DNA of 64,000 nucleotides from Deltaproteobacteria bacterium (GTDB lineage Bacteria > Desulfobacterota > GWC2-55-46): the NCBI GenBank assembly GCA_016182655.1, contig JACPGB010000028.1, forward strand, positions 1 through 64,000. Direction: 5' to 3'. This document shows positions 25,666 to 34,382 of this stretch, one piece after another. A program made the translations under genes and the position numbers. Position 1 is the stretch's first letter. The number at the start of each line of letters is the position of its first letter. Under the pieces are notes generated by a model. That model had not been told where the DNA came from, did no database searches, and worked only from the letters and a program-made list of their open reading frames with translations.

Positions 25666-25791
25666 AAAACTACAAAAATGGATTTTGGTAGTTTTGGTAA
25701 GGTGGCTATGCCCACCGTTTTACAAGCATACGAAACTGAAATCTTGGTGGGCGGAGCCCACCCTACAAAACTGATTCCGGGGAATATTGCA

Positions 25792-26523
25792 ATGCGCAAA
25801 GACTTCGTCTGGAAAAAAGAATCTGTCGTAAATACATTTTTAAAGGATGTACGGGGCGGCATACCCTTTGCCGTGGAGCAGATAGATGTCATGCTCAGGG
25901 TTTTAAGGTCCTCCGGGAAGCCCGTCAAGAGGTTCCTTGATCTCGGATGCGGAAGCGGCGTCCTTGCCGGTGCTGTTCTTTCGGCTTATCCGAAGGCAAA
26001 AGGCACACTGATCGATTTCTCAGAGCCGATGCTGAATGAAGCCATGCGCGGGCTCAAGGCCTTTCCACGGCGTCTGAGGTTCGTCCAGGCGGACCTCAAT
26101 TCAAAGGAGTGGCTTAAGGAGATAGGGAGAGAAGCCCCGTTTGACGCAGCTGTATCCGGTCTTGCCATCCACCACCTGACCGACAGGAGAAAAAAGAGCC
26201 TTTATGGGGAGATATTCTCGGTTTTGAAGCCCGGCGGCGTCTTTGTAAATATCGAGCATGTGTCATCGCCTTCCGAAAGGCTCCGCGTTTTATCAGACGA
26301 GACCTTCATCGACAGCATCTGGGAGTTCCAGAGGGAAAAAGGGGGCAGGATGACCCGCGCACAGATGGAAAAGAAGTTCTACAGCATGCACGACAAGGGC
26401 TCGAACATCCTCTCATCCGTCGAGGCCCAGTGCGGGTGGCTGAGGCGCATAGGGTTTGCGGATGCGGACTGTCACTTCAAGATATTCGAGATAGCCGTCT
26501 TCAGCGGCAGAAGACCAGATTGA
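25792..26523 (+). CDS. Class I SAM-dependent methyltransferase
   Basis: About 243 residues. SAM-binding motif FLDLGCGSGVLAGAVL, then GTLIDFSEPMLNEA, FDAAVSGLAIHHL and VLKPGGVFVNIEH, typical of type 11/12 methyltransferases. The substrate is unknown. The ORF opens at 25678, but the first 38 codons lie in REP-like palindromes; I prefer the ATG at 25792 (MRKDFVWKKESVVNTF) on grounds of family start, with only a weak ribosome site. The gene is isolated and bracketed by palindromic repeats. Confidence 0.82.
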   Translation: MRKDFVWKKESVVNTFLKDVRGGIPFAVEQIDVMLRVLRSSGKPVKRFLDLGCGSGVLAGAVLSAYPKAKGTLIDFSEPMLNEAMRGLKAFPRRLRFVQADLNSKEWLKEIGREAPFDAAVSGLAIHHLTDRRKKSLYGEIFSVLKPGGVFVNIEHVSSPSERLRVLSDETFIDSIWEFQREKGGRMTRAQMEKKFYSMHDKGSNILSSVEAQCGWLRRIGFADADCHFKIFEIAVFSGRRPD

Positions 26524-26547
26524 AATTTCGCGGGTTCAGTCGCGTAG

Positions 26548-26573
26548 GTCGGGTTAGCGAAGCGTAACCCGAC
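26548..26573. repeat. REP-like palindrome right of methyltransferase
   Basis: GTCGGGTTA and TAACCCGAC flank GCGAAGCG; counterpart of the palindrome at 25640. Confidence 0.7.
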
Positions 26574-26607
26574 AGCTTTTGTCCACACCTTCGAAAGCAC
26601 AAGGGGC

Positions 26608-26632
26608 TGCGAAACTTCGTAGCCCCTTGTCT
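26608..26632 (-). terminator. Hairpin after hepT
   Basis: A GGGGCT/AGCCCC stem extended by CAAG/CTTG flanks a short loop. It lies at the same distance from the 15-bp tRNA-like repeat as the true terminator lies from the tRNA-Ala 3' end, but lacks a long U-run. Confidence 0.5.
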
Positions 26633-26635
26633 TAT

Positions 26636-26650
26636 CTGGTGGAGGGTACC
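26636..26650 (-). repeat. Duplicated 3' end of tRNA-Ala (att-like direct repeat)
   Basis: CTGGTGGAGGGTACC is identical to 27399..27413, the 3' end of the tRNA-Ala gene (acceptor arm, CCA and part of the T stem). The HepT/MntA genes lie exactly between the two copies, as expected for a module inserted at a tRNA 3' end. Confidence 0.7.
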
Positions 26651-26653
26651 CGC

Positions 26654-27004
26654 TCACTTTTTGCCCTCGGGCCGTATTATCTTTTCAAGCTCCGCAATAA
26701 GAGGCGGGAGGTCTTCCGTAACGGTGCTCCATACGGTATCAATATTGATATCGTAATAGGCATGTATCAACCTGTTCCTCATGCCTATTATGTTCTTCCA
26801 CGGGATCTGCGGGAGTTCGGTCTGGCGTTCCTGGGATAATCTTGAGGCGGCTTCGCCTATAACCTCAATGCACCTCACAACTGCGTCCCGGCACTGGTTG
26901 TCTTTAAAAAACTCTTCTCTGGTCTTGCTCCCTACATAACCGCGTGCGGCCCTTGCGGCTTCAAGCATGTGGCGCAGGCGTACGCCGTCATCCTTACGCG
27001 GCAT
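26654..27004 (-). CDS. hepT: HepT-like toxin of a HepT/MntA (type VII) toxin-antitoxin pair
   Basis: About 116 residues of the HEPN/DUF86 family. The catalytic RNase motif RNRLIHAY (Rx4HxY) is intact. Family signatures EVIGEAASRLS and IPWKNIIGMRN are present. I use the ATG at 27004 (MPRKDDGVRL), which overlaps the mntA stop by 11 nt; the ORF opens at 27034. In characterised pairs HepT is an RNase neutralised when MntA adds AMP to a Tyr in this motif. The C-terminus stops 3 nt from the tRNA-like repeat. Confidence 0.9.
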   Translation of the reverse strand: MPRKDDGVRLRHMLEAARAARGYVGSKTREEFFKDNQCRDAVVRCIEVIGEAASRLSQERQTELPQIPWKNIIGMRNRLIHAYYDINIDTVWSTVTEDLPPLIAELEKIIRPEGKK

Positions 27005-27296
27005 ACTGCACCTCGGCAGACTCAAGAACCTCATCGCGGAAGTGTCTGCTTAAATCTTCCGGAGTCCTCAAATCGGCTTTACGCCCGATTATACCGCCGA
27101 GCTCTATCTCCATGCCCGAGAGCGTAATAAGCCCCGGCACATGCCCTTCCTTGAACTCAACGAGCATGTCCACATCACTTTCAGGCCCGAAATCGTCGCG
27201 TAATACCGAGCCAAAAAGCGAGAGCTTCCGGATATGATTCCGACGGCAGAACTCTGCAATTTTTTCTTTAGGGATATCTATATGAGCTTTTCCCAT
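26994..27296 (-). CDS. mntA: MntA-like nucleotidyltransferase antitoxin
   Basis: 100-residue minimal nucleotidyltransferase. The active-site signature is GSVLRDDFGPESDVDMLVEF (GSx10DxD), with the further acidic residue in KADLRTPEDLS. It would AMPylate and block the HepT toxin encoded directly after it. Antitoxin first, with overlap, is the usual order. It lies 103 nt from the tRNA-Ala gene with no other gene between. Confidence 0.9.
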   Translation of the reverse strand: MGKAHIDIPKEKIAEFCRRNHIRKLSLFGSVLRDDFGPESDVDMLVEFKEGHVPGLITLSGMEIELGGIIGRKADLRTPEDLSRHFRDEVLESAEVQYAA

Positions 27297-27355
27297 AATG
27301 TGGCTCCTCCGGCATTCTGAAGCTGTTTTTTCGCGGGTTATTGCTTAGTCCATCT

Positions 27356-27394
27356 CACAAAAAAGGGTTTGCGGCTTTAAGCCGCAAACCCTTA
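27356..27394 (-). terminator. Intrinsic terminator of tRNA-Ala
   Basis: Minus strand AAGGGTTTGCGGC pairs with GCCGCAAACCCTT around TTAAA, followed by a run of T. It lies 6 nt beyond the CCA end of the tRNA. Confidence 0.88.
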
Positions 27395-27399
27395 TATGC

Positions 27400-27475
27400 T
27401 GGTGGAGGGTACCGGGATCGAACCGGTGGCCTGCTGATTGCGAACCAGCCGCTCTCCCATCTGAGCTAACCCCCC
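27400..27475 (-). tRNA. tRNA-Ala (anticodon CGC)
   Basis: A 76-nt cloverleaf with encoded CCA. Acceptor GGGGGGT pairs with ACCCTCC and contains the G3-U70 wobble that identifies alanine tRNAs. D arm TAGCTCAGATGGGAGAGC; anticodon stem-loop GCTGG-TTCGCAA-TCAGC with anticodon CGC; T arm ACCGGTTCGATCCCGGT. It reads GCG codons. A terminator follows. The last 15 nt are duplicated at 26636. Confidence 0.96.
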
Positions 27476-27588
27476 TCTATGGAACGGCCTGAAAAACGGC
27501 CGGTATTGCCCGATTAAGAAACCCCGCCTTCACGGGCGGGGTCTGAATATATTTAGCAGAAAAAAGGGCTCCGCGCAAGCGGATAATT

Positions 27589-27712
27589 CAGGCTGCTGAA
27601 AAAGTCCATCTGCTTCGTTGTCTTCGGCGCTCGTAACTGCGGCGTACATACAAAAGTACGCCTCGTTCCTCGCTTCTCGACGCCTCGCATCTGGAGCTTT
27701 TTGAGCAGCCTG
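27589..27712. repeat. Family A repeat, copy 3 (inverted)
   Basis: A 124-bp copy in the opposite orientation to the two copies in the glutamate synthase region, starting CAGGCTGCTGAAAAAGTCC and ending GGAGCTTTTTGAGCAGCCTG. It lies between tRNA-Ala and the epimerase-like gene and could fold into a terminator-like hairpin. Confidence 0.85.
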
Positions 27713-27733
27713 AACAAAATTCTGTATCCCTGA

Positions 27734-28618
27734 TCAGCGCAGGTACGTCCTCATCCCCTCGGAAAGCGCAGTCGGCCTTATGCCGAAGACTTCCGGCAGA
27801 GCGTTCCTATCCGTCACATTGTCCTCTTCGAGCATGAGGAGCGCGTCCCTCGTAAGGGGCGGGTGGGATAAAAACTTTTCCATGAATGCCGCTCCAATGC
27901 ACATGAGCGGCATGGGCACATGGACCTTCAACCTCTTCCTCCCGATCGCCCCAGCTATTGCGTCTATTATCTCATCGAACGAGAGCGCGACTGGCCCGGC
28001 TATCTCGTATGTCTGCCGCTTCGCCTCTTCCATCCCGACTGTGGCCGCCAGGGCCTTAGCGACGTCCTTTACGAATACCGGCTGCATCCTGTTTTTTCCG
28101 TTCCCCGGCACGACGACGAACGGAGAAAGCCTCATGGCCGCGGCAAAGGTGTTCGTGAATTTGTCTCCCTCGCCGAACATGACCGAGGGCCGGAAAATCG
28201 TGTAATCGAGGCCGCTTGACCTGACTATCTCCTCGGCCTCCCACTTTGTCTTATGGTATTCGCTCACAGCGTCCTTCCGGGTGCCGAGCGCGCTTATGTG
28301 GATGTAGCGCTTCACGCCCGCGCTTTTGCAGGCCTCGACGATATTCCTCGTGCCCTCGACGTGGACGCGCCTGTATGTTGCGCCTTTTGATTCGACGAGT
28401 ATGCCTACGAGGTGGATGACGGTTGTGACGCCTTTGAAAGCGGGGGGAAGCGTTGCCGGGTCGGTTACGTCTCCCTTTACGAAGGAGACGCCTTTTTTTG
28501 CGAGTGGGGCGGCTTTTTTGGGGTCTCTCGCGAGACAGACGGCTTTGTACGACCTTGATGCGAGCTCGATTGAGAGGTGTCTGCCGACGAATCCGGTTCC
28601 GCCGGTCAAGAGTATCAT
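27734..28618 (-). CDS. NAD(P)-binding epimerase-like protein (NDUFA9-like SDR)
   Basis: About 294 residues of the atypical short-chain dehydrogenase group. Rossmann motif ILLTGGTGFVGRHLSIEL at the N-terminus, VTTVIHLVGI, then YxxxK-like EYHKTKWEAEEIV and FRPSVMFGEGDKF. The likeness is to complex I NDUFA9-type and NmrA-like proteins, which bind NAD(P)H; substrate unknown. The ATG at 28618 overlaps the upstream response regulator stop by 4 nt. The longer ORF (to 28765) is only the antisense of that gene. Confidence 0.85.
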   Translation of the reverse strand: MILLTGGTGFVGRHLSIELASRSYKAVCLARDPKKAAPLAKKGVSFVKGDVTDPATLPPAFKGVTTVIHLVGILVESKGATYRRVHVEGTRNIVEACKSAGVKRYIHISALGTRKDAVSEYHKTKWEAEEIVRSSGLDYTIFRPSVMFGEGDKFTNTFAAAMRLSPFVVVPGNGKNRMQPVFVKDVAKALAATVGMEEAKRQTYEIAGPVALSFDEIIDAIAGAIGRKRLKVHVPMPLMCIGAAFMEKFLSHPPLTRDALLMLEEDNVTDRNALPEVFGIRPTALSEGMRTYLR

Positions 28619-28977
28619 TGCCGTTTGCCGAGTATATCCTTTATGGTCTGCTTGAGCTCGGTCAGGTCCGACGACTTTATCACATAGGCGTCGGAGGCCC
28701 ATGTGCCGAACTCGTGCTTGTAGTGCGGGTACGCGGTGCAGAGTATGACGGGGAGGTCCTTCCACCTCTCCTTCACCCTCCTTAAGACCTCTACGCCGTC
28801 CATGCCCGGCATCTTTATGTCGAGTAGGACGAGGTCGATGGCGTCGCCTTCGAGTTTTTCAAGCGATTCCTCGCCCGAGGCGGCGAGCTCCACGTCCCAG
28901 CCTTCGTCCTCGAGCTCCTCTTTATAAAGGAGCCGAAGACCCTCTTCGTCGTCGACTACCAGAATCCTTTTTTTCAT
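28615..28977 (-). CDS. CheY-like response regulator
   Basis: 120-residue receiver domain: RILVVDDEEGLR (acidic pair), LVLLDIKMPGMDGVEVL (phosphoacceptor Asp), ILCTAYP (switch Thr) and VIKSSDL (Lys). No output domain. It follows the histidine kinase gene at 29129..30346 on the same strand (about 150 nt) and overlaps the epimerase-like gene by 4 nt. It is likely to be the kinase's partner. Confidence 0.9.
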   Translation of the reverse strand: MKKRILVVDDEEGLRLLYKEELEDEGWDVELAASGEESLEKLEGDAIDLVLLDIKMPGMDGVEVLRRVKERWKDLPVILCTAYPHYKHEFGTWASDAYVIKSSDLTELKQTIKDILGKRQ

Positions 28978-29128
28978 AAAAAGACCCCTGATATTCTTTT
29001 GCCGGGACAGACCCGGTCTTCAAACTGAGGTTGAACTGCCTATGTTTCCAAACTTTAAGACGGCCGCGCATCCGTCCGCCTGATTACAACTCCGACAATC
29101 CCGTCCACCCTCCTAATCCCGCTCCCCT

Positions 29129-30346
29129 TCAACCCGCGGAGCGGAACTGTCTCAAGTATGGGAGGATCACCCTGAATGTGACGCCTACGCCGGGTTTGTT
29201 CTCGACCTCTATAGTCCCCTTGTGGCGGAGGATTATGGAGTTGGTTATCGGCAACCCGAGCCCGGTGCCGTGCGTCTTGGTCGTGAAGAACGGGTTGAAT
29301 ATGTACCCGAGGTTCCTGGGCTCTATCCCGCCGCCGCTGTCGGCTATGGAGACGGCGGCCATGCCGCCTTCGAGCGAGGTGGAAAGCCTCAAAACTCCGC
29401 CGTGTTCCATCGACTGTATCGCATTGACAATCAGGTTGTCAAAAGCAATCTTGAGCTGTTCGCGGTCGACTTCCACGCCTATCGAAACCTCTGAAAAAGC
29501 CTTTTTCACCTGGATGCCGTGGGCCGCGAACTCGTCCTCGAAAAGCTGTAATACCTCTTCGACTATCCCGTTCAGGTCGTCGGGCCTAAGATTTACGGCG
29601 CTGTCTTTGACGAAGCTCGTGACGCCGTTCATGAGCTTTTCAAGCCTGCCGACCTCTTTCAATACCTGCTCGACGTAAGGGATGCCCGGAGAGCCGGGGC
29701 CGAGGTGCTTTTTGAGCCTCCCCGCGAACCCGCCGATGCTTATGAGAGGGTTCCTTATCTCGTGCGCAAGGGTCGCGGCCATGTCGCCGAGCGCCATGAG
29801 CTTTTCGGAGCTTGCGAGCCTCTCTTCTATCTCTCTAAGCTCCCTGTGTATCCTTTCGTGGCTCTCCGCCATGTCGGCGCACTTTATGAATGAAGATGCC
29901 TGGAGCGCCATTATCCCGAGGGCCCGCATCTTCATCTTCGAGACCTCGGCCTTCCTCGCGGATTTAAGGTAGATGACCCCGAAAAACCTCTCCTTGTCCC
30001 TTAGGGGACATACGAGCGCGGACTTGTATCCCTTGAGTCCCGCGTCATCGACGCCTTCCCAGACCGTGGACGCCGGGTCTTTCTTGTATACTTCGATTGC
30101 CGCCTTTTTCTTTTTCACGAGCCCGGGGAGCCCCTGGTCCCCGCCGTAAGACTCTACAAGAGTTATCTCCTCGCCCGCGAAGGCCTTTTTCTCAAAGACA
30201 TTCTTTTCAGGGTCGAGGATGTAAAATACGCATTGCTCAAACGGTACGGCGTCAAGGAGGAGCCGCGCCGCGCGCTCGAGCTTCGCGTCGAGCCGTAGGC
30301 CCGAAAGCGAAAGTTCCGTCACTTTTTCTATTATATCATATTCCAT
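29129..30346 (-). CDS. GAF-domain sensor histidine kinase
   Basis: About 405 residues, no membrane helix. A GAF-type sensor (about 15-160, with LLLDAVPFEQCVFYILD) is followed by a coiled coil and kinase core: H box MAATLAHEIRNPLISIGGFAG, N box NLIVNAIQSM, G1 DSGGGIEPR, and G2 GTGLGLPI. The frame opens at 30550, inside galT, but the ATG at 30346 (MEYDIIEKVTELSLSG) suits the fold. It precedes the response regulator gene and probably phosphorylates it. Confidence 0.9.
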   Translation of the reverse strand: MEYDIIEKVTELSLSGLRLDAKLERAARLLLDAVPFEQCVFYILDPEKNVFEKKAFAGEEITLVESYGGDQGLPGLVKKKKAAIEVYKKDPASTVWEGVDDAGLKGYKSALVCPLRDKERFFGVIYLKSARKAEVSKMKMRALGIMALQASSFIKCADMAESHERIHRELREIEERLASSEKLMALGDMAATLAHEIRNPLISIGGFAGRLKKHLGPGSPGIPYVEQVLKEVGRLEKLMNGVTSFVKDSAVNLRPDDLNGIVEEVLQLFEDEFAAHGIQVKKAFSEVSIGVEVDREQLKIAFDNLIVNAIQSMEHGGVLRLSTSLEGGMAAVSIADSGGGIEPRNLGYIFNPFFTTKTHGTGLGLPITNSIILRHKGTIEVENKPGVGVTFRVILPYLRQFRSAG

Positions 30347-30474
30347 ACGCAACCCCGGGACCTCAAGGCATGAGCGTCCGGAAACGGCTTTCAGGACACG
30401 CCCTTCTCTGCCGGGGACCTCTTTGGCAAAGGCGTGCGCGGGGCCGGGACCGGACCGGTCCGCCCCTCCCCCGA

Positions 30475-31473
30475 TCAAACCTTGGCGTCCCGAAGGAACT
30501 TTGCCGCCTCTTCCGGCGGCGTCGGGTTTATGTAGAACCCGGACCCCCATTCGAACCCCGCCACCTTGGTGAGCTTGGGTATAAGCTCGAAGTGCCAGTG
30601 GTAGAACTGGGTGGCGCCGTCTTTAACGGGGGCCGCATGGAGGATGAAGTTGTAAGGCGGATAGTTGAGGACCTTGTCCATCCTCTTCAAAACGTCGGAG
30701 AAGATGGTGGAGAGGTTCTCGTAGTGGTGTTTCTGGCAGTTCTCGAAGTTGGACTCGTGGACCTTCGGGAGTATCCATATCTCGAACGGTGCCTTGGGCG
30801 CGTAAGGGGTCATGGCGATAAAATCCCTGTTCTCGGCCACTACCCTTATTCCCTGCATTATCTCCTGCCTTATGATGTCGCAGAAGACGCACCGTTCCTT
30901 GAAGTTGTAGTACTCGAGCGCGCCGTCGAGCTCCTCGGCGACCCTCTTGGGGATGATCGGGAGCGCGATGAGCTGGGAGTGGGTGTGCTCGAGGGAGGCC
31001 CCGGCGGCCTCTCCGTGGTTCTTGAATATGAGGATGTACCGGAGGCGCGTGTCTTTCTTCAAGTCTATTATCCTGTCCCTGTAGGCCCAGAGGACCTCCT
31101 CGAACTGCCTGGACGTGAGCTTCGAGAGCGTGTCCTTGTGGTCCGGGGACTCGATTATGACCTCGTGCGCGCCGACCCCGTTCATCTTGTCGTAGACGCC
31201 GTCGCCTTCGCGGTTGAGCTCGCCTTCTACCTTCAAGGCCGGGTACTTGTTCGGCACGACCCTTATGTGCCAGCCCGATGAGTTGGGGCCTCCGCCGTTT
31301 TTCCTGTAAGCGAGGACCTCGGGCGGGGTCTTGGATTCGTTCCCCGGGCAGAACGGGCAAAAGCCCGCCTTGGTCGTAGGCTGTGTGAACTCGAACTCGG
31401 AGGGGCGTTTGCCCCGCTCCGTCGAGATGATCACCCATCTTCCAACTATCGGGTCTTTTCTGAGTTCAGGCAT
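30475..31473 (-). CDS. galT: Galactose-1-phosphate uridylyltransferase
   Basis: 332-residue HIT-superfamily enzyme that swaps UMP between UDP-glucose and galactose-1-phosphate (Leloir pathway) or acts on related sugar phosphates. Signatures: DPIVGRWVIIS, the zinc-type CPFCPG, VVPNKYPAL, the catalytic EHTHSQLIALP (nucleophile His), a second CVFCD pair and HWHFELIP near the C-terminus. Length is normal. No galK or galE is nearby, so the pathway role is inferred from family only. Confidence 0.92.
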   Translation of the reverse strand: MPELRKDPIVGRWVIISTERGKRPSEFEFTQPTTKAGFCPFCPGNESKTPPEVLAYRKNGGGPNSSGWHIRVVPNKYPALKVEGELNREGDGVYDKMNGVGAHEVIIESPDHKDTLSKLTSRQFEEVLWAYRDRIIDLKKDTRLRYILIFKNHGEAAGASLEHTHSQLIALPIIPKRVAEELDGALEYYNFKERCVFCDIIRQEIMQGIRVVAENRDFIAMTPYAPKAPFEIWILPKVHESNFENCQKHHYENLSTIFSDVLKRMDKVLNYPPYNFILHAAPVKDGATQFYHWHFELIPKLTKVAGFEWGSGFYINPTPPEEAAKFLRDAKV

Positions 31474-31618
31474 ATTTTACCTATCAAAGGGAGTGAGCGT
31501 CCGGGGGGTTGCGCCCGCGGCGCCTGGTTTATAGATATTATCGCATCCGGCGCGGGATCCTTGAATTTTGCGCCGTTGGTTCCGAGGGCTATGTGAGGTG
31601 TCCGTGTGCGGTGTGTGA

Positions 31619-31685
31619 AGCCAGGCTGGCTCCCAAGCCCATCTGCCTTGTCGGCATCAAAGCATCCGGAGCTTTTCAAGCAGAC
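31619..31685. repeat. Degenerate, core-deleted family A repeat
   Basis: CAGGCTGGCTCCCAAGCCC then ATCTGCC and GGAGCTTTTCAAGCAGAC keep the two arms of family A with the middle mostly lost. The rest of the gap 31474..31713 shows no gene. Confidence 0.45.
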
Positions 31686-31713
31686 TGGGAATTCTGAGCT
31701 TTTCAGTTGTTCG

Positions 31714-32082
31714 TCAAGGGGCGCCCCTGCCCTTTTCCTGCTCTTCTTCCTCTTTCTTGCACTCTATGCAACAGGTAGTGACCGGCCGTGCCTCGAGCCT
31801 TTTTTCGGAGATCGGCTCCCCGCAGATGTCGCAGATGCCGTAAGAGCCGTCGTCGATCCTTTGTATGGCCTCGTTTATCTTGGTGATGAGCTTCCTCTCG
31901 CGGTCCTTGACGCGCAGAAGAAAATTCCTGTCCGTCTCGTGGCTCGCCCTGTCCGTCGGGTCCGGGAAGTTGTCGTCTTTCGCTTCGCTCATCCCGTTGA
32001 CGGCGCGCTCGGCCCCGCTCAGGAGCTCATCGAGTTTGCCCTGGAGAAGATTTCTAAAGTACTCGAGCTTCTCTTTTTCCAT
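31714..32082 (-). CDS. dksA: DksA/TraR-family zinc-finger transcription regulator
   Basis: About 122 residues. An N-terminal coiled coil (EYFRNLLQGKLDELLSGAERA) ends with DPTDRAS, equivalent to the acidic DxxDxA tip of DksA that reaches into the RNA polymerase secondary channel. The C4 zinc finger is CDICGEPISEKRLEARPVTTCCIEC. DksA works with ppGpp on rRNA and amino-acid promoters. The ATG at 32082 is the second of two close starts. The orthologue assignment within the family is tentative. Confidence 0.88.
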   Translation of the reverse strand: MEKEKLEYFRNLLQGKLDELLSGAERAVNGMSEAKDDNFPDPTDRASHETDRNFLLRVKDRERKLITKINEAIQRIDDGSYGICDICGEPISEKRLEARPVTTCCIECKKEEEEQEKGRGAP

Positions 32083-32130
32083 AATCAAAAAGTATAACCG
32101 AAAAACGCCCCCCCTGTAAATAGCTAAGTT

Positions 32131-32311
32131 GTCCTGGCCGGACGGGCTAAGTCCGTATCGAGATAATCCGGCTACCCCTGCCTCTATAGCTCCCGAAGGA
32201 CATTGCCCCCGCGCCGAGCGGGTCCTCGCCGGACGGGCAAATCCGTATCGGATGGCTGTACTTCAGGCAGGCTTAAGAGACCCGATTTGAAATTGGCCCC
32301 GCGCCGAGCGG
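32131..32311. repeat. Family B repeat, two tandem units
   Basis: Two units each containing a GTCCTsGCCGGACGGGC box followed by CCGTATCG, with CCCCGCGCCGAGCG boxes between and after them. The last box overlaps the end of moaC. The same boxes occur at 42.7, 54.25 and 57.4-57.65 kb. Confidence 0.8.
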
Positions 32312-32785
32312 CTATTCCCTCGTAAACTCCCCGCTCTTGCCGCCTGTTTTTTTGACGAGCCGGATGTCTGTGAGCGTCATGCCTTTGTCCGCCGCCTTGC
32401 ACATGTCGTAGATGGTGAGCGCCGCGACCGAGACCGCCGTTATCGCCTCCATCTCTACGCCCGTCTTTGACGAGACCTTCGCGGTCGCCGTTATATCTAT
32501 GCCGGGCAGATCCTTATTCGGCGTAAAATCGACGATGACGCTCGTGATGTTCAAGGGGTGGCATAGCGGGATCAGCTCCCCGGTCTTTTTCGCGGCCATG
32601 ATGCCCGCCACCCTCGCGACCCCGAGGACGTCGCCCTTTTTCACTTCATTGGCGAGTATGAGGTCGAGGGTCTCCTTTTTCATCACTACGGAGCCCTTGG
32701 CAATGGCCACCCTCTCGGTAATATCCTTGGAGGTGACGTCCACCATCCGCGCCTTGCCCCGTTCGTCTATATGCGTAAGCGTCAT
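32312..32785 (-). CDS. moaC: Cyclic pyranopterin monophosphate synthase MoaC
   Basis: 157-residue enzyme of molybdenum cofactor synthesis that closes the cyclic phosphate after MoaA. Conserved are [14 protein letters not shown], the Lys in [26 protein letters not shown] (catalytic His region), [23 protein letters not shown] and the C-terminal [13 protein letters not shown]. It lies 13 nt after the LpoA-like gene. No other moa gene is in the window. Confidence 0.95.
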   Translation of the reverse strand: MTLTHIDERGKARMVDVTSKDITERVAIAKGSVVMKKETLDLILANEVKKGDVLGVARVAGIMAAKKTGELIPLCHPLNITSVIVDFTPNKDLPGIDITATAKVSSKTGVEMEAITAVSVAALTIYDMCKAADKGMTLTDIRLVKKTGGKSGEFTRE

Positions 32786-32798
32786 CTCAGACCCCTTT

Positions 32799-34382
32799 TC
32801 AATTCACTTCGACTATATGCCCGTCCTTTACGGTCAGGAGGAAGAGCCTCTTCTTGGCCTCTCCACGCTCGTCGAACGAGAGCGCGCCAGCCGCGCCCCT
32901 GGACTTAAGCGCCTTGAGGCGCGCCTTTATCGCTTCCCTGTCGAGTGTGACCCCGTCGCCTTCGAGGCCGTCCTTTTTATCGGGTATCGCATTGATGAGC
33001 ATCATCGCCGCGTCAAATGCGTGCGCCTCGAGCACCCCGGGCTTTTTCCCGTAGGCCTCGGTGAACCTCTTTACAAACTCCTCTGTCCCGGGCCTCGTGC
33101 TCCCCGGAAAGAACCCGTCCACGAAGACCGCGCCTTCGACATTCGCGCCGCCGAGCTCTACGAGCTTCTCGGAGTTCCAGCCGTTGGCCCCGAGGAGCTG
33201 GACGCCTTCTATATTGAAGTAATGGAGATATGGCGTTATAAGCGCGGCTGTAGCGTAGGAGTCCGGGATGTAGAGCGCCTCTATCCGGGCCGTCGGCTTG
33301 TACTCCTTTATCTGCCTCCTGCCTTCCTTCCGCTCCTTTTCCTGCACGACGAAGAGCCTCTTTAATTCCGCGCTAAAATCAGTGTGCCCCTCGGCGTACG
33401 AGCCTGTCCTGACGGATTCCGCCCCCAAAGCCTTTACGTTCATCTCGAAGAGCCTGGCAAGCTCCATACCGTAGTTGTTCTGCGGGTGGAGGATCGCGAA
33501 CCTCTTAAGCCCTAAAGTCTTGACCGCGTGGGCGGCGATCGTCGCGGCCTGTTGGGCCGGGGTCATGAAGTTCCTGAAGACATAGTCCCCGGCGTCCGTC
33601 ACGCCTTCCTTCTGGGAGAGCGTCACGACCGGTATCCTCCTCACCTGGGCGTGCCTGGCGGCCTCTATCGCAGTCGATGAAAGGAGCGGCCCCACGAGCC
33701 CCGCGACCCTGCCGTCATGGGCAAGGTCCGAGACCGCCGTCTCGACGGAAGCGGGGTCTGACCCGACGTCCTTTACAATGACCTCAACGCCCGCGCCGTC
33801 GGCTTTCCCGAAGACCTCTGCGGCGAGGAGGACCCCGTTAAGCGCGTCCTCGGCGTAGGCCGCGTACTGGCCTTTGAGCGGCAGTATCACGCCTATGGCC
33901 GGTGTGGCCGGCGCGCCGAAGTTGCCGTTCTCAATCGCGGGGGAGTCGATCTCCCTCAATAGCCGCAACGCTTTTGCCCTCAGGTCCAACGACGAGTCCT
34001 GCCCCTCGGCCACCGGCAGAAGGAGTGCTTTAGCCTCCTTTACGCGGCCGGTCCGGGCCCGGAGGACCCCGAGCTCGTAGAGGGCGTCGAACTTGTACCT
34101 GGACTCCGGGTGCGACTCAAGGAGCTTCTGATAAATGGCGGAGGCCCTCTCAAACTCCTTCCGTTCGACGTATATGCGCGCGAGGCGCAACAACGCCTCG
34201 TCTATGGCCGGGGCCCTGGAGTTCTCCTGGACGAATTTCTCGAGCTCCTCTATTATGTCCGCCTTGGTCCCGCTCGTCTCCAGCGCCTCGAATATCTCGG
34301 GGAGGTTCCTTGCCGGGACCGTGGCGGGCATCAGCACGAGAAGGGAGAGGAGCATGGAAAGGATGAGGCGTTTGAGTTTCAT
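32799..34382 (-). CDS. LpoA-like periplasmic protein: TPR plus type I periplasmic-binding fold
   Basis: 527 residues. A signal peptide (about 1-24, [19 protein letters not shown]) is followed by TPR-like helices (about 28-145) and a Leu/Ile/Val-binding-protein fold ([53 protein letters not shown]). This TPR plus LivK layout matches LpoA/LppC-type activators of penicillin-binding proteins, but a lipobox cysteine is not evident, so it may be soluble. It overlaps the dnaJ stop by 4 nt (ATGA) and is in the hrcA operon. Confidence 0.82.
   Translation of the reverse strand: MKLKRLILSMLLSLLVLMPATVPARNLPEIFEALETSGTKADIIEELEKFVQENSRAPAIDEALLRLARIYVERKEFERASAIYQKLLESHPESRYKFDALYELGVLRARTGRVKEAKALLLPVAEGQDSSLDLRAKALRLLREIDSPAIENGNFGAPATPAIGVILPLKGQYAAYAEDALNGVLLAAEVFGKADGAGVEVIVKDVGSDPASVETAVSDLAHDGRVAGLVGPLLSSTAIEAARHAQVRRIPVVTLSQKEGVTDAGDYVFRNFMTPAQQAATIAAHAVKTLGLKRFAILHPQNNYGMELARLFEMNVKALGAESVRTGSYAEGHTDFSAELKRLFVVQEKERKEGRRQIKEYKPTARIEALYIPDSYATAALITPYLHYFNIEGVQLLGANGWNSEKLVELGGANVEGAVFVDGFFPGSTRPGTEEFVKRFTEAYGKKPGVLEAHAFDAAMMLINAIPDKKDGLEGDGVTLDREAIKARLKALKSRGAAGALSFDERGEAKKRLFLLTVKDGHIVEVN

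Noticed and set aside
26636-26650. Possible second tRNA-Ala gene
   Set aside because: Only the 3' end is present; the sequence upstream on the minus strand is the hepT coding region.
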